A stretch of 64,000 nucleotides of DNA from Lithodes maja (GCA_037953745.1 JBAKBP010006554.1:45119-109118), one strand, 5' to 3'; positions 29,370 through 41,782 are shown, counted from the first letter of the stretch. Made by a program: numbers and translations. Notes: generated by a model not told the origin, from the sequence alone.

Positions 29370-29446
29370 GTGGCAGTCCAGGGATTCGAACCTTGGATGC
29401 TCACACCGAAATTCAGTGCATTTATCCATTGCGCTACGAAGACACG
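29370..29446 (-). tRNA. tRNA-like sequence (tRNA pseudogene or SINE head)
   Basis: On the minus strand an A-box-like TAGCGCAATGG and a perfect B box GGTTCGAATCC are correctly spaced. The T arm pairs, but the acceptor ends do not pair well and the anticodon arm is poor. An anticodon cannot be assigned with confidence. It is more likely a tRNA-derived SINE or pseudogene than an active tRNA. Confidence 0.4.
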
Positions 29447-30115
29447 TATAGACTATGTAACGTAGGTAAAAATAGTTGATCAAATGCTCAAACACAAATG
29501 ATATAGACAATACACTGTACTTATATAAAATCACTGCACAGATCAAAGTTGGATATATCTCACACGTCTACTAAATTGACAAGGGGAGTCCTAGAAGCGG
29601 ATCTCTACGAAAAAGTTAAGTTGACCACTCGCATATTTTATATTACCTTCACAATAATTCCCAAAACTTATAACACACAGAGACACTTAGGGTACGGGTG
29701 TAGAGGAGAAGTAATTTCCATGAGGGAGAATCTGGACGACGTAGGACTCGTAGTTCTTCCTCCGGCTGGACGTCAAAGGGAGCTGCCTCTCTCACGGACA
29801 GAGAAGGTTACTGTTGGCTTCTCTAACACACACTCGTTCGCCACCCTAGTTGGACTTTACTATCGGGACAGGCTTGACCTATAGAAAAGTATAGCCAACA
29901 CTGTTCTCTACCCACAACAAGCTGAACTAGTGGTGTTACGACCAGGACTCGTATAAAACAAGGGCTCTTAATCATTGGACTAGAAAGGCACACAGCCACA
30001 ACGGTAACACTAGATCCAACACTCGAACTTATAATGCCGGCGCACAAAAACACCTATACCCTCCAGAGTTAAATCTGCGATAACGGGGTATCCTATAACT
30101 CGGTATAAATGCACT

Positions 30116-31698
30116 ACTACTACAGGCTGATGATCTCTGATACAGCCTGATCACAACAACATACAATTACGTTAAAAATGTATACAAGAAAAAAGATAGA
30201 GAGCTTAATTAAATCACTGAAATGATTTAATGCAAACAAGAAGAAGGTATAATTAAAGTTACTCTAAACAATACTAAACTGTCACTCCTATATTAAAGAA
30301 AGTGAACGAAAGTCCTAAAGCATCGAGCAGGAATCTTCTGAAGAAAGTCTGATGCTGCTTAAGATGATCGAATCGGATTTTGAACTGTCATATAAAGCAG
30401 GAACAAGATATGACAAGTGTAGGGACATACAGTGTTAACTGGCACAGGAATAATAATAAATGCGCAATAGTATTATCTCCAACAACAAAAGAAGTACTTC
30501 CTCAGGCAACTCAAAAAGCCTGCTCGGGTTGTGCAACTCAACAACAACCAAGGCTTACAATCAATATGAATAAAAATGCTGCATGCATAACATAAAAGTT
30601 TATAATCTTAATCGGGTGTCTGCTAGGCGAATAAAGTCTAGCTGGGATGTAGTAGGCTAGGAAACAATGGCTGAGCAAGCGGCTCGTAGCCTAGCGAGGT
30701 CCTTAAGACTGTACGGCCTAATTACGTTAAATGATGGGGTGCTCTCTTGAGAGATCCAGATCGCTAGTATCTGGTTCTCTCCTGGCGACCCTCTCAAAGT
30801 CAAAGCAAAACGAGTTAGCACAGTGTTGGGTGGCAGAGGCAAAAGCCCTCACTCGCAACACAGTGCTAAACTCACAAGGTACACAGTCAGAAAGAACACC
30901 TAGGCTTCCCACGTATCCGTTGCGATTGTACAGGTTCAACAAAACCTGGTACACATCGGAAATCACAACAATAGCCTCACCCCAGTCTAGCATTAAATAG
31001 ACCAGCAGACAACCAAGCAAAAAGTAGGGAGACACAGTGAGTGTGTCGACAGACAAAATAGTAACCCCTCCAATATGCCTAACTAAACATGTAATATCTG
31101 AGAGCTTCAGCATATAATACGATGGCCGATATATGAAATCGTGCAGAACCAAAGGGGAGTTATGATGTTAAATAGGGTGGAAGAATGAGAGGTAAGAAGT
31201 TGAGAGAGAGAGAAAGTGCTCTATAGGTAGAAGTCGGGGACAGGTGGTAAGGGAGGTGTGAAGGGTATGATGGTCAGGCAAGCTCTGAGGAAGGAAGACA
31301 CAAGGCAGCAGGGAGTGCGGGGGGGACCACTTCCTGACGCGGCAGGAGGGTGGTGAGGCGGCCAGCCACTCAGAGGGCCCGGCCATGGCATGACGTCACC
31401 GAGACAACGTGTAACACTACTAGACTACCCTCTGCCTCCCGTACTTACTCACTCACTCTCTCTAGCTGTATCATTCAGTCTTATACAGTAAACTTATAAC
31501 TGATGATATAAAATATAATACATTGTCACAGGCGAAAATAATGACCACTTCTGTACTGCCTGTGACAAGACGATTCACCAGAAAGAAAGTACAACATTGT
31601 AGATAGACTGTAGCCAAATTCATTGCCCTGGCTAGTGTTAGCGAGTGGCCTAGCGAGCGGCTGAGCCCACGTGGCGTTCTGCTAAGCTGCAGGCGTCA
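30116..31698 (-). repeat. 3' LTR of gypsy element
   Basis: Matches 37745-39339 throughout. The inner border is ...GCGTCA at 31698, so the sense-strand LTR begins with TGACGCC (the 5' LTR copy begins TGACACC). It contains GAGAGAGAGA and AG-rich runs near 31200. Confidence 0.9.
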
Positions 31699-31710
31699 TA
31701 CCCCCCAAGA
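31699..31710 (-). other. Polypurine tract of gypsy element
   Basis: TCTTGGGGGGTA on the sense strand sits directly upstream of the 3' LTR, the expected place for the plus-strand primer. Confidence 0.6.
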
Positions 31711-32076
31711 TATTAGACTCTCAACCATGAGCTCCATATCTGACAAGCAGAACGCCGATAAGACTGGCCACCCCTAATCACTTCGCAACAAAGAAGGCAA
31801 AGCTCAGTTCTCATCAACAAAAAAAATTACAACCCCTCCCAACACAATAGCGTAATTAATTCACACTGCTATGCTCCTAGAGCGAGCTTCTACTAGCCCA
31901 GCCTTCTGAGAGAAGCACAGGTTCGACTCAGAACTTTAGCTATAACATAATTAAAACAAATTTAACTATTAAAGAGAGAGTTTTTATAGAATTTTCATTT
32001 TTAATATGTTTATGGCGGCTGCACTTACAGGGGCAAACCAATTTTACTCCACACAAATCCGCACACCTGTGGTAGC

Positions 32077-32821
32077 CTAACTCGGATCCTCCACCCTCGA
32101 CAAACAATCAGCAATCACGTTATCACTACCGGCAATATGGCGAATGTCTAAATTGTACTCCTGTAACATCAACGACCACCGTGTCAGTCTCATATTCCGA
32201 TTGTGAACCTAATTGAGAAATTTAAGAGGGTGGTGATCAGTATACACTACCACGACTGGTCCATAGGCCGGAACATACACCTCGAAGTGCCTGAGCGCCA
32301 GCACTATCGCCAGCAATTCTTTCTCCACCACTGAGTAATTCTTCTGGGCCGAATTGAACTTTTTGGAGAAAAAACTTACTGGGTGTTCCAGGCCCTCTTC
32401 GTTTGTCTGCATCAAGACGGCACCAGTCCCAACCCCGCTGGCATCAGTTGCCAACTGAAACGACCTGTCGAAGTCTGGGGCCCTGAGTATTGGATGAGTG
32501 CATAAAAGGTGTTTAACAAGGGAAAATGCCTTTTCACACTCCGGCGCCCACAGAAACTTCTTGTCCTTCGCTAATAAGTCAGTCAGAGGTGCTAACACAG
32601 TTGAATATCCTTGAATAAAGCATCGATAGTACCCGATCATGCCTAAAAACCTCATAATCTGCCGCTTGGTGGTCGGTCTAGAGAACTGATTGATAGCCTG
32701 TATCTTATTCTGAGGAGGGCAAACCTGGCCTCTCCCGACCACAAATCGTAGATACTGCACAGTTGCCCTTACAAAGTCACACTTCTTCAGATTCACCACC
32801 AAGCCCGCTTCACTAAGTTTG
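32077..32821 (-). pseudogene. gypsy RT connection and RNase H
   Basis: Continues directly after the TTAA insert with NLKKCDFVRATVQYL, RQIMRFLGMIGYYRCFI and the RNase H residues Asp in LATDASGVGTGAVLM, Glu in VVEKELLAI and Asp in VVYTDHHPLKFLN. A TAG replaces the expected codon after HPLKFLN (about 32206). The frame then runs on through NVIADCLSRVEDPS to the natural stop at 32077. Confidence 0.85.
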
Positions 32822-33457
32822 TTAACCCGGGAGCTGCGGGAAGACTCTTAAGAGTTCCCCCGGCGGACTGCGGGAAGACTCTCTGGAGTAAGTAAAACTA
32901 AAAATCAACTTTTTACATCGAAAAAAAACTTTTTTTTTTATTTTTATTTTTTTATTTTTTTATTTTTGTTTGGCCCCTGGGCCATGCAAAATCTCAGTCC
33001 TCTACCTCCCCTCCTTCCCCACTTTCCTCCTATTCCTCAGTTATCACCTATTTTCCCTATTATTCCCTTATTCTGAGGTATATTTTCGTGCTAACATTAG
33101 CGAGTTGCAAGCAGGGTGTTGTCATCACTGATGGCCATCGAGTGCAAGAGAGAGAGAGAGAGTATCGATCGACTGTGTCGCAGTGGCCTTGGGGAAAATT
33201 GGCGGGAAGCTAGCTTGCCTCACCCATACATTATACAACTCGCGGGCTATATCTCCGATTTTGACCATCCAAACGCTGTTTTCACTCGTTTTATTGTTGT
33301 TTCAGGTTAATACCTTTATAATCAACCCATAATAGGCGCATATGGATAATTATTAATGCTATTAATGGTACAATGAATATTTTAGTGACGAAAAACCTCA
33401 AATACGTCAGCACAGGGGGACGTTTTCATTTACCCCCGTGCGCACTTCAGAGGTTAA
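32822..33457. mobile_element. TTAA-flanked MITE inserted in gypsy RT
   Basis: TTAA at 32822-32825 and 33454-33457 brackets a 636-bp insert that separates two halves of the RT frame. Ends are TTAACCCGGGAGCTGCG and, reversed, TTAACCTCTGAAGTGCGC, weakly similar. It contains long A/T runs (32925-32970) and an inverted stretch of the dispersed repeat seen at 10810-11330. No ORF encodes a transposase, so it was mobilised in trans, probably by a piggyBac-type enzyme. Confidence 0.85.
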
Positions 33458-34227
33458 ACAAGGCTTCAATGTGTGCACAGTGACTTTCAAAGTCGTCATC
33501 ATAAATTATCACATCGTCTAAATACACAGTACAGTTAGGGATGTCTGCTACTAGGTCATTCATCAGATTCTGGAAAGTCGCTGGTGCATTCTTGAGTCCA
33601 TAGGGCATGACGTTACAACGGTAGGTGTTACCATCCACCACAAACCCGCAAACCTCCTTCGCTCGCTCCAACAGCGGCACTTGCCAGTAACCTTTCACTA
33701 GGTCTACCTTGGTCAAATACTGTGCCTTTCCGATCTTGTCGACACTATCATTCACACGAGAAAGGGGGTAAGCATTGGTGGGGGTTAAACCGTTTAACCG
33801 CCGGAAATCAACACAAAAACGAACTTTCCCATCAGGCTTGGGCTGCAGAGTGACGGGAGATGTCCACCTAACTGCACCCTTTTCTATCAGGCCCCGATCC
33901 AACATATATGCTAACTCGTCTCTGAGTGCTGGGAGTTTGATAGGAGGGACTCGGTATGGCACTGATTTAAAGGGTGGGTGATCTCCTACATCCACATCAT
34001 GCACCGCATGAATTGTGATGCCTGGGTGCTCCGCAAACACAGCAGGGTATGAACCGAATAGGTGCTGCACGGCTACATCTGTTGTTCAGGCAGGTGCTCA
34101 AGAGCCTCGTGAGCCACCTGTCTCGAGCTCCCCGCCCACTGGTCTGCGGAGACATGACAATCCCAGTTATCCTCCACCTGAGAGTGACTGTCCCTTCCTC
34201 CTTCTCCACCTTGACCGCTGCAAGTCA
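33458..34227 (-). pseudogene. gypsy reverse transcriptase, N-terminal and palm part
   Basis: The frame 34070-33447 encodes SVPYRVPPIKLPALRDEL, CVDFRRLNGLTPTNAYPL, LTKVDLVKGYWQVPL (first catalytic Asp) and NCTVYLDDVIIYDDDF (YLDD). A 5' part up to 34227 is in a different frame. It is cut by the TTAA insert after residues HIEALFN, and RT resumes at 32821. Confidence 0.9.
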
Positions 34228-35994
34228 TCACCGAGACAGTGAGAGGCTCAGGGGGGCATACTCCTTCATCAGATTTATGTGGCACAACTGATTTCTTTTC
34301 CTCCTGTCTGGAGTGGCCACCAGGTAATCCAGGTCTGAGATCTTCTCCACTACCCTATAAGGACCAGTATACTTAGCGGATAAGGGATGACCCACCAAAG
34401 GCAGTAAGATCAACACCTCCTGACCCACCTGAAACTCCCGGAGTTTCACCTTCTGGTCGTATCTGTCCTTCATCAGGGCCTGGGATCCCACCAGATTTCG
34501 ACCAGCCAACTCCAAGCTCTTCAACATCCGTTCTCGGCTCTCGAGGACATATTTTAATAACGAACACGGCTTAGTAGTACCCTCCCAGATCTACTTAACC
34601 ATGTTGAGAGGGCCTCTGATGCGATGACCAAAAACCAGCTCATTTGGACTAAACCCGAGGCTTTCTCCAGGTACCTCTCTCGCAGCGAACAATACGTAAG
34701 GCAAACCCAGGTCCCAGTCCTTACCATTCTCCAGACAATAACAACGGAGCATACTCTTTAAGGTCCAATGCCACCTCTCTTACACCCCTTGGCTCTCAGG
34801 GTGATAAGCCGACGACACTACAGTAGTGATCCCATGTTGCTGCATTGTCTGGGTAAATATGTTTGAGGTAAAGTTAGACCCCTGCTCAGACTGTATTTCC
34901 TGCGGAAAACCATACCGGGAAAAGTACAAAAGCAAGTTCCTAACCACCGTCTTTGCCATGCCATTCCTCATGGGGTATGCATCAGGATAACGTGTCGCTA
35001 CATCCATTATCGTCAGGAGAAATTTATTACCGGCACTAGTAGGAGGGAGGGGACCAACCATGTCTATAACTACCTTACTGAAGGGGGGCCCCATGACAGG
35101 AATAGGTTGTAACGGAGCCTTTGGGATGCATTGGTTCGGTTTACCCACTGTTTGGCAGGTACTGCACATTGCCACCCATGACACAACCTGTGCTTTTAAA
35201 CCTGGCCACCAAAACAACTTAACCAAAGCCGCTACCGTCTTGCGTACTCCCAAGTGTCCTGCCAATGGCACATCGTGGGCCAACCTTAGTAGGCTATCCC
35301 TGCACGCCCTCGGCACATCCAGCTGGTCTACCACTCCTGACCCACCCTCCCAACTTCTCTTCGGGTCTTGAAATCGCCGATACAATATTCCCTCAATATA
35401 AAAAAAATCTCCTGGCTTTGCATCCCCGTCCTCCTCGAGCTCGACAGCACCATTACCACACTTCTGAACTTCCGGATCCTCCAACTGCAGTTTACTAATA
35501 TCCGAGGGAGCCAACCTGTCTAGATGCTTCCGAAGCAACCCATGTCCTCCCCCAATATCAAACTGAGCAACCCTTTTTTCTCTCTGTGTGTAACGTTGCT
35601 GCCTCGGAGTCACTTCCTGCCCTACCTCCTCACTAGCTGTGACAGGTCCTGGGGCTTCTCCAGACTCCAACAATGGTGCCAATACTGAGTCGCCAAGAAG
35701 CGCTGCTGGTACTAAACTCTCCAAACGTTTACCAACATTAGCCGTCTTCTTCCGACCGTTCCTCCGTTGACCAGAAGACTGAGGAATAGGCTGTGACACT
35801 TTGGATGCAAGAGATCTTGTAACAACGCACGCCATAGGTTGTACATGACACTTCTCTACCCACTCCTGTTCCTCCCTACTCACGTCGGCCGGCTTCTCGG
35901 CAACGACTAAGGGCCTGAGAAGTAGGCAACGCAAAGTCGTTGCCAAGAAGGAGGTCGACGCCCCCAACAGGCAAGTTCTCCACAATTCCCACAT
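34228..35994 (-). pseudogene. gypsy integrase, catalytic residue changed and frame broken
   Basis: The minus-strand frame 35994-34780 holds the HHCC zinc domain (HDVPLAGHLGVRKTV, CSTCQ) and the catalytic core with Asp in VVIDMVGPL. The second catalytic position reads QSEQGSNFTS, where the family has Asp, and a stop follows HPESQGV before the third acid. The C-terminal domain (SAKYTGPYRVVEKISDLDYL) is in another frame at 34527-34228. Integration activity is therefore unlikely. Confidence 0.85.
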
Positions 35995-37651
35995 CTAACT
36001 CTCGTGTCACACCATCTACCTCCAGTTCTATTCTGACCAACGGGTATGACCTGATAGCATTGATACCTTGCACCACAACCACCCTTGCCGCGTTTATTGG
36101 TCTACCAGTAAAGTTCTTCATCAAAATCTGAGAGGCACCCGTGTCTCGCAACAGCTCAACTCCATGCTTCTTACCAGCCCACTTCACGCAGCCTTGCCCT
36201 CGATGGTCGCAAAAGACATCGCGGACAGGGTTCGAGCCTTCCGGATTCTTCTCCACTGGCTGTGTCCCAGCCTCTGACGTTATATCCCGGGCAAACTCAG
36301 ACGACTTCGGGGACACCCCAATGGTGCGAGCCAAAGACACAACTGCATTAGGTGGCTTGCTTGGACAGGCTCTTGCAAAATTCCCCTCCTTATGACAATG
36401 GAAGCACTCTAACTTTCCCTTGGGCTTCCCTTGAGGTGAGGAAGGACCCGGACCCTTTCTAAACGGGACGGTACTAGGTTTATGGTCAGTTTTGGTGTCG
36501 TTGCTCTTGATCTTAGTGTAATTATGTGAATCAGTGTTTCGGGGAGGGGGAGGGTTACGCTCCTTATTGCCTGCATCACTTCTCTGTGCAGAACCGCACC
36601 CACGAATCAAAGATAACCGAAGGTCAGCCATCTCAGCTGCCTCCTGAAGAGTTTTCGGGTTCTTTTCTTTAAGATTCAACGTCAGATCGCCGCCCGTACA
36701 CTTGAAAAATTGTTCTAGAAGCATCAGCTGTTTCAACTCCTCAAACGTCGATGCCTTCTCAGAATGCAGCCAGTTTCTAAATGCATCGGACAGATCCCGG
36801 GCATGCTCAAGAAAGGTGCACTCACGAGCCTTCGTTACACCCCGGAACTTCAATCTGAACGTCTCTGGTTGTAACTCATATGCCCGCAGGACAGCCTCCT
36901 TCAATACCTCATAATCGATGCACGACTCCAAAGGCAACGCATCATATGCCTTGAGTCCTTTGCCAACCAACCTAGAGGAAACAAGGGCTGCCCACTTAAC
37001 CTCGGGCCATTGGTGCTCCCGGCACTTCTTCTCAAAACGTATAAAACATTCGGTGACACCCGACTCATCAAATACAGGGACCAACTTGAGCAGGTGCGAT
37101 AAAGACTGATCAAGACCTCGATTCCCAGAACCGAGACGCTGCCCTATCGACTCCACCCTAGACTTCTCAAGATCTATGTCTGCACAGTACTTCGCCTTTC
37201 TCTCCTCAGTCTCATTCTCTCGCTGCCGTTGCTCGAGCTCAGCCTCATGTTTTCGTTGCTCGAGCTCAGTCTCATATCTGGCCCTTCTCTCCTCAACCTG
37301 AATCTTAGCCATCTCAAACTCCCGCTGCTGCTGCTCAGATTCCCGCTGCTGCTGCAGCTGCATCTTAGCCATCTCAAGCTGGAAGAGCATATCTGGAGTC
37401 AAACCTTGAGGAGGAGGAGATGCAACAATTGGAGACTCATCCAAGTGCAAACCACGCTGCCAGTGACTATCGGCCTGCGGGAACGTACCCGGCTCCGGAG
37501 CCCGAGGGGGCGCCATGGTAGGAGTCGAGTAGAATGGGGGCTGGGCCGAAGGTGCCCCAGCTCCCACTCCACCCGAAGCCCCACGCACCCCGCCGAGCAC
37601 ACAGGCCACCAGGTCACCTCTCGACATGCTGCTAGTGCCCACATGCCCCAT
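35876..37651 (-). CDS. gag: gypsy Gag and protease
   Basis: The frame starts at ATG 37651 (MGHVGTSSMSRGD); the longer frame to 37663 begins with TTG. It has a Pro-rich N-terminus, then a long Glu/Arg/Gln coiled-coil-like region (QLEMAKMQLQQQRESEQQQR), a capsid-like part, and a zinc knuckle CFHCHKEGNFARAC in which Asn stands at the usual His. The protease follows with ELLRDTGASQILM (catalytic DTGA). The frame ends at 35876. Pol continues in the +1 frame after about 35925, either by frameshifting or by an indel. Confidence 0.8.
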   Translation of the reverse strand: MGHVGTSSMSRGDLVACVLGGVRGASGGVGAGAPSAQPPFYSTPTMAPPRAPEPGTFPQADSHWQRGLHLDESPIVASPPPQGLTPDMLFQLEMAKMQLQQQRESEQQQREFEMAKIQVEERRARYETELEQRKHEAELEQRQRENETEERKAKYCADIDLEKSRVESIGQRLGSGNRGLDQSLSHLLKLVPVFDESGVTECFIRFEKKCREHQWPEVKWAALVSSRLVGKGLKAYDALPLESCIDYEVLKEAVLRAYELQPETFRLKFRGVTKARECTFLEHARDLSDAFRNWLHSEKASTFEELKQLMLLEQFFKCTGGDLTLNLKEKNPKTLQEAAEMADLRLSLIRGCGSAQRSDAGNKERNPPPPRNTDSHNYTKIKSNDTKTDHKPSTVPFRKGPGPSSPQGKPKGKLECFHCHKEGNFARACPSKPPNAVVSLARTIGVSPKSSEFARDITSEAGTQPVEKNPEGSNPVRDVFCDHRGQGCVKWAGKKHGVELLRDTGASQILMKNFTGRPINAARVVVVQGINAIRSYPLVRIELEVDGVTRELDVGIVENLPVGGVDLLLGNDFALPTSQALSRCREAGRRE

Positions 37652-37744
37652 GACCGTGGCCAATCACTGGAGACCATACCGATCAATCCCCGACACCCGG
37701 TCAACAGTAATAGGTATCTCCAGAAACTTCTTTGCATCCTCCTC

Positions 37745-39339
37745 CTACTACTACAGGCTGATGATCTCTGATACAGCCTGATCACAACAACATACAATTA
37801 CGTTAATAATGTGTACAAGGAAAAAGATAGAGAGCTTAATTAAATCACTGAAATGATTTAATGCAAACAAGAAGAAGGTATAATTAAAGTTACTCTAAAC
37901 AATACTAAACTGTCACTCCTATATTAAAGAAAGTGAACAAAAGTCCTACAACATTGAGCAGGAATCTTCTGAAGAAAGTCTGATGCTGCTTAAGATGATC
38001 GAATCGGATTTTGAACTGTTATATAAAGCAGGAACAAGATATGACAAGTGTAGGGACATACAGTGTTAACTGGCACGGGAATAATAATAAATGCGCAATA
38101 GTATTATCTCCAACAACAAAAGAAGTACTTCCTCAGGCAACTCAAAAAGCCTGCTCAGGTTGTGCAACTCAACAACAACCAAGGCTTACAATCAACGTAA
38201 ATAAAAATGCTGCATACATAACATAAAAGTTTATAATCTTAATCGGGTGTCTGCTAGGCGAATAAACTCTAGCTGGGATGTAGTAGGCTAGGAAACAGTG
38301 GCTGAGCAAGCGGCTCGTAGCCTAGCGAGGTCCTTAAGACTGTACGGCCTAATTACGTTAAATGACGGGGTGCTCTCTTGAGAGATCCAGATCGCTAGTA
38401 TCTGGTTCTCTCCTGGCGACCCTCTCAAAGTCAAAGCAAAACGAGTTAGCACAGTGTTGGGTGGCAGAGGCAAAAGCCCTCACTCGCAACACAGTGCTAA
38501 ACTCACAAGGTACACAGTCAGAAAGACCACCTAGGCTTCCCACGTATCTGTTGCGATTGTACAGGTTCAACAAAACCTGGTACACATCGGAAATCACAAC
38601 AACAATAGCCTCACCCCAGTCTAGCATTAAATAGCCAAGCAGACAACCAAGCAAAAAGTAGGGAGACACCGTGAGTGTGTCGAACCTCTACAGACAAAAT
38701 GGTAACCCCTCCAAAATGCCTAACTAAACATGTAATATCTGAGAGCTTCAGCATATAATACGATGGCCGATATATGAAATCGTGCAGAACCAAAGGGGAG
38801 TTATGATGTTAAATAGAGTGGAAGAATGAGAGGTAAGAAGTTGAGAGAGAGAGAAAGTGCTCTATAGGTAGAAGTCGGGGACAGGTGGTAAGGGAGGTGG
38901 GCAGGGTATGCTGGTCAGGCAAGCTCTGAGGAAGGAAGACACAAGGCAGCAGGGAGTGCGGGGGGGACCACTTCCTGACGCGGCAGGAGGGTGGTGAGGC
39001 GGCCAGCCACTCAGAGGGCCCGGCCATGGCATGATGTCACCGAGACAACATGTAACACTACGCGACTACCCTCTGCCTCCTGTACTTACTCACTCACACT
39101 CTCTAGCTGTATCATTCAGTCTTATACATTAAACTTATAACTGATGATATAAAATATAATACATTGTCACAGGCGAAAATAAAGACCACTTCTGTACTGC
39201 CTGTGACATGACGATTCACCAGAAAGAAAGTACAACATTGTAGATAGACTGTAGCCAAATTCATTGCCCTGGCGAGTGTTAGCGAGTAGCCTAGCGAGCG
39301 GCTGAGCCCACGTGGCGTTCTGCTAAGCTGCAGGTGTCA
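37745..39339 (-). repeat. 5' LTR of gypsy element
   Basis: About 1,595 bp; begins TGACACCTGCAG on the sense (minus) strand at 39339. It differs from the 3' LTR by small indels such as the extra ACC near 38684. It should carry the promoter, but no TATA box can be assigned safely. Confidence 0.9.
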
Positions 39340-40470
39340 CAGTGGAAGGTATTACCTGTGTTTGCATACCTTCCCTCAATTTCAGTCAGGCTATATTTGG
39401 ATGTTAATTTGAACTCAATTTGACCTATCTCAAAATAAGAGGTTCATGTGAAGTTCATTCTTTCTCTTATTGTGAAAACAATCATTATTATAAAAATATA
39501 CTTACCCTAATAATACATGTGTACGGTTATTGTCTATCTCTTAAGATTATACTCAGTATATAAAACGCTTGCATGGCTGCATGATAATTGTTTTTTCTTG
39601 TATTCACTCTTCCTGACTTTTTCTATATTGCAGGCCATGTTTTTGTTCCTCCTAATTCTTTTTCTACTATTTCCACTTTTCAAGTGAGGTACTTTAGAGG
39701 TGATTCTCTTGTTCGTCGTATAACAAATCAGGCTGTTGTTGAGTATTTGCCTTTTGTTTTTGTCCCATGCTCTGCAATTGGCTGGACAGGTATCTCCGTG
39801 ATTGGTCCGGGCTCGAACTTCTGATAGGTCCCGGATGTGGTGAACTTTGGCGGGCAGACTGTCCTATACTTGCAGGGATTAGAGCATGGGTATGTATTCT
39901 TTGCTGGGTAGACTGTGTTATTGCTGCAGGTATTAGAGCATGGCAAACTCAGGGAAACTGTGTGGTTTCTCTTTCCATCCTCTGCTGTATCTTCTTCCTT
40001 GTTCTTTTGCTCTCCTTTACTGTAGCTATTTTGGCTCTTGTAGGCTGTTCACTTCCCTGCATTGTAAGGACCTCTGCGGGGTTTGCTTTGCCCCTGGTTT
40101 GCAGCCCCGTCATCTCATGTCTAAATATACCTAAATTAAAAATAATAAAGACGTCGTTGGTACAGATTGGTTTTAACAGACGAGTAGACAGATGAGATAA
40201 AATTAATGGAACACACTGTATATGAACGAAACATTATTATTTTTAGAGAGAAAGAGAGAGAGAGATAATGTTCATCATACCATAAGATTGTACCATTGTG
40301 ATTATAATTATGCTCTCTTCTATCCTCCCCTGAAAATCTTGTAAGATTATAAACAATATTGTTCAGTTGACCTCATTTCCTACTGTACAGTGATCCTTTT
40401 AAGCACGCAAATTAGGCTATGTGTTTGCAATGAAGTGGTAAATTCGAATACACATTTTAACAATACAATT

Positions 40471-40650
40471 ATGACGTATGTTTGCAGTTAATTTTGGCTA
40501 TCATTAGACGATTGTATGCAGTTTAGTAAAGACATCTAGGAATGTAAGGGGTCAAAACCAACTCACTTATGCCTCTGACTTTCACAGATCCTTCCTAAGC
40601 TGAATAAAATCGTTTAATGATAGCCAAAATGTACTGCAAATACGCATCAT
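40471..40650. mobile_element. Foldback MITE with ~54-bp arms
   Basis: The left arm (40471-40524) and right arm (40597-40650) are inverted repeats of each other, both containing TTTTGGCTATCATTA when read inward. The loop is about 70 bp. Short TTAAC- and GGGGTTA-like words outside the arms tie it to the TTAACCCCTT family at 10577-11432. Confidence 0.75.
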
Positions 40651-41780
40651 AATCCTCAAGGGGTTATTTTGTTATGGCTTGCTAGGTACAGTATTTATAA
40701 GCATAAACAATAGCAAATTTAACAATAGTTATAAGTGGACTATAAGCCGGACATGTGGGTAAATCAAATTAAACAGTATACAGTTATTGTGGAGTAATGG
40801 TATTGTGGAGTAATTTAACTTGGCAGTGCAATGTTTACTTATTACTACATTTGAGAGGGTTCTATTATTACATTCACTACATATAGTGCATCAAATTTAG
40901 TATTCCGACTTATTAAAATATTAGTAGTTTGCAAAACGACGTATGTTTAGCCTTCTATTCAACTTTGCTAATAATTAGTGTAATTAGAGAAGGATACTGA
41001 ATGTGGGGGAGAAGAAAAACGGAATGCGGATCATGATCTGAAAACACTCTCCTCTTGAAAGGTTACCGTACAAATATCACTGCATATAACATATAGTGGT
41101 AATAATTGCATTCACACCATGTAATGAGCGGATTATTTGTATGGATAAAATACAATCATATACATACAACGTAACATTTAGTTTGTCTGAACATTATATG
41201 ATCAAGTTAAGACTTAAACATATATTGGCACAAAAATAATCCTTTGTTTAATCCAACAAGCCTAATACGAGTGGTGCAAAACATTCAATGATGTGTTTCA
41301 TAACCTAAAAGCTTGGTGTGATGAAAGTAAAGAAGAGTTTGTTTCAATAAATCACTAAGTCTAATCAAATATAATAATCAATAATCGAGGTTATATATAG
41401 ACGTGTGTTCCTGCTCCGTTAACATAATACATAACTCGCATGTTGATAAGTTTCACAGTAACATTAGTAAACGAGTTCATCAATAATACAAATATGCTAT
41501 AATTATAAAGAAAGTACTCTTTCAGTAGGGGAATAACTAAATTTGGTTATAGTTATCGTCAGTTATAGTCAGTCAATTTAAATTTTAAAATAACCGTTGT
41601 ATTTAATGAAGCTATACAAAGAAATAATGTCTTCACTATTATAACACATTCGTGAGATAACAAGTGCATACTAATAAGCGATAATAAGTGCCTCATCACA
41701 CTAATGAAAACAAGTATTGCTGAAGGATGCTTGTGACTTGAGTTTTGGTCACAAACACAAACAGTAAAATGACAGTTAAA

Positions 41781-41782
41781 TA

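Larger units (their letters stand above)
28125..30115. other. AT-rich spacer, tandem repeat and tRNA-like sequence; no protein gene
   Basis: No protein-like ORF. It contains a 140-bp tandem pair (28690-28960) and a tRNA-like block (29370-29446), both listed separately. Confidence 0.6.
30116..39339 (-). mobile_element. Ty3/gypsy LTR retrotransposon with IN upstream of RT (Gmr1-like order)
   Basis: Two ~1.6-kb direct repeats (30116-31698 and 37745-39339) enclose gag, protease, integrase, RT and RNase H read on the minus strand. The RT and RNase H sequences are of Ty3/gypsy type, but the integrase lies before RT as in Ty1/copia, the arrangement described for Gmr1 elements. The LTRs differ by few substitutions and small indels, so insertion is fairly recent. 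Stops, frame changes and a 636-bp TTAA insert disable pol. I did not find a clean target duplication or a canonical tRNA primer site. Confidence 0.9.

Noticed and set aside
29549..29884. 111-aa ORF left of the gypsy element
   Set aside because: No motif, no homologous copy in the window, and a composition like its surroundings.
37229..37771. 180-aa Leu-rich plus-strand ORF
   Set aside because: Antisense of the Gag coiled-coil region.
39588..40195. Possible host membrane-protein exons
   Set aside because: Hydrophobic frames come from T-rich sequence; no splice pattern or conserved motif was found.
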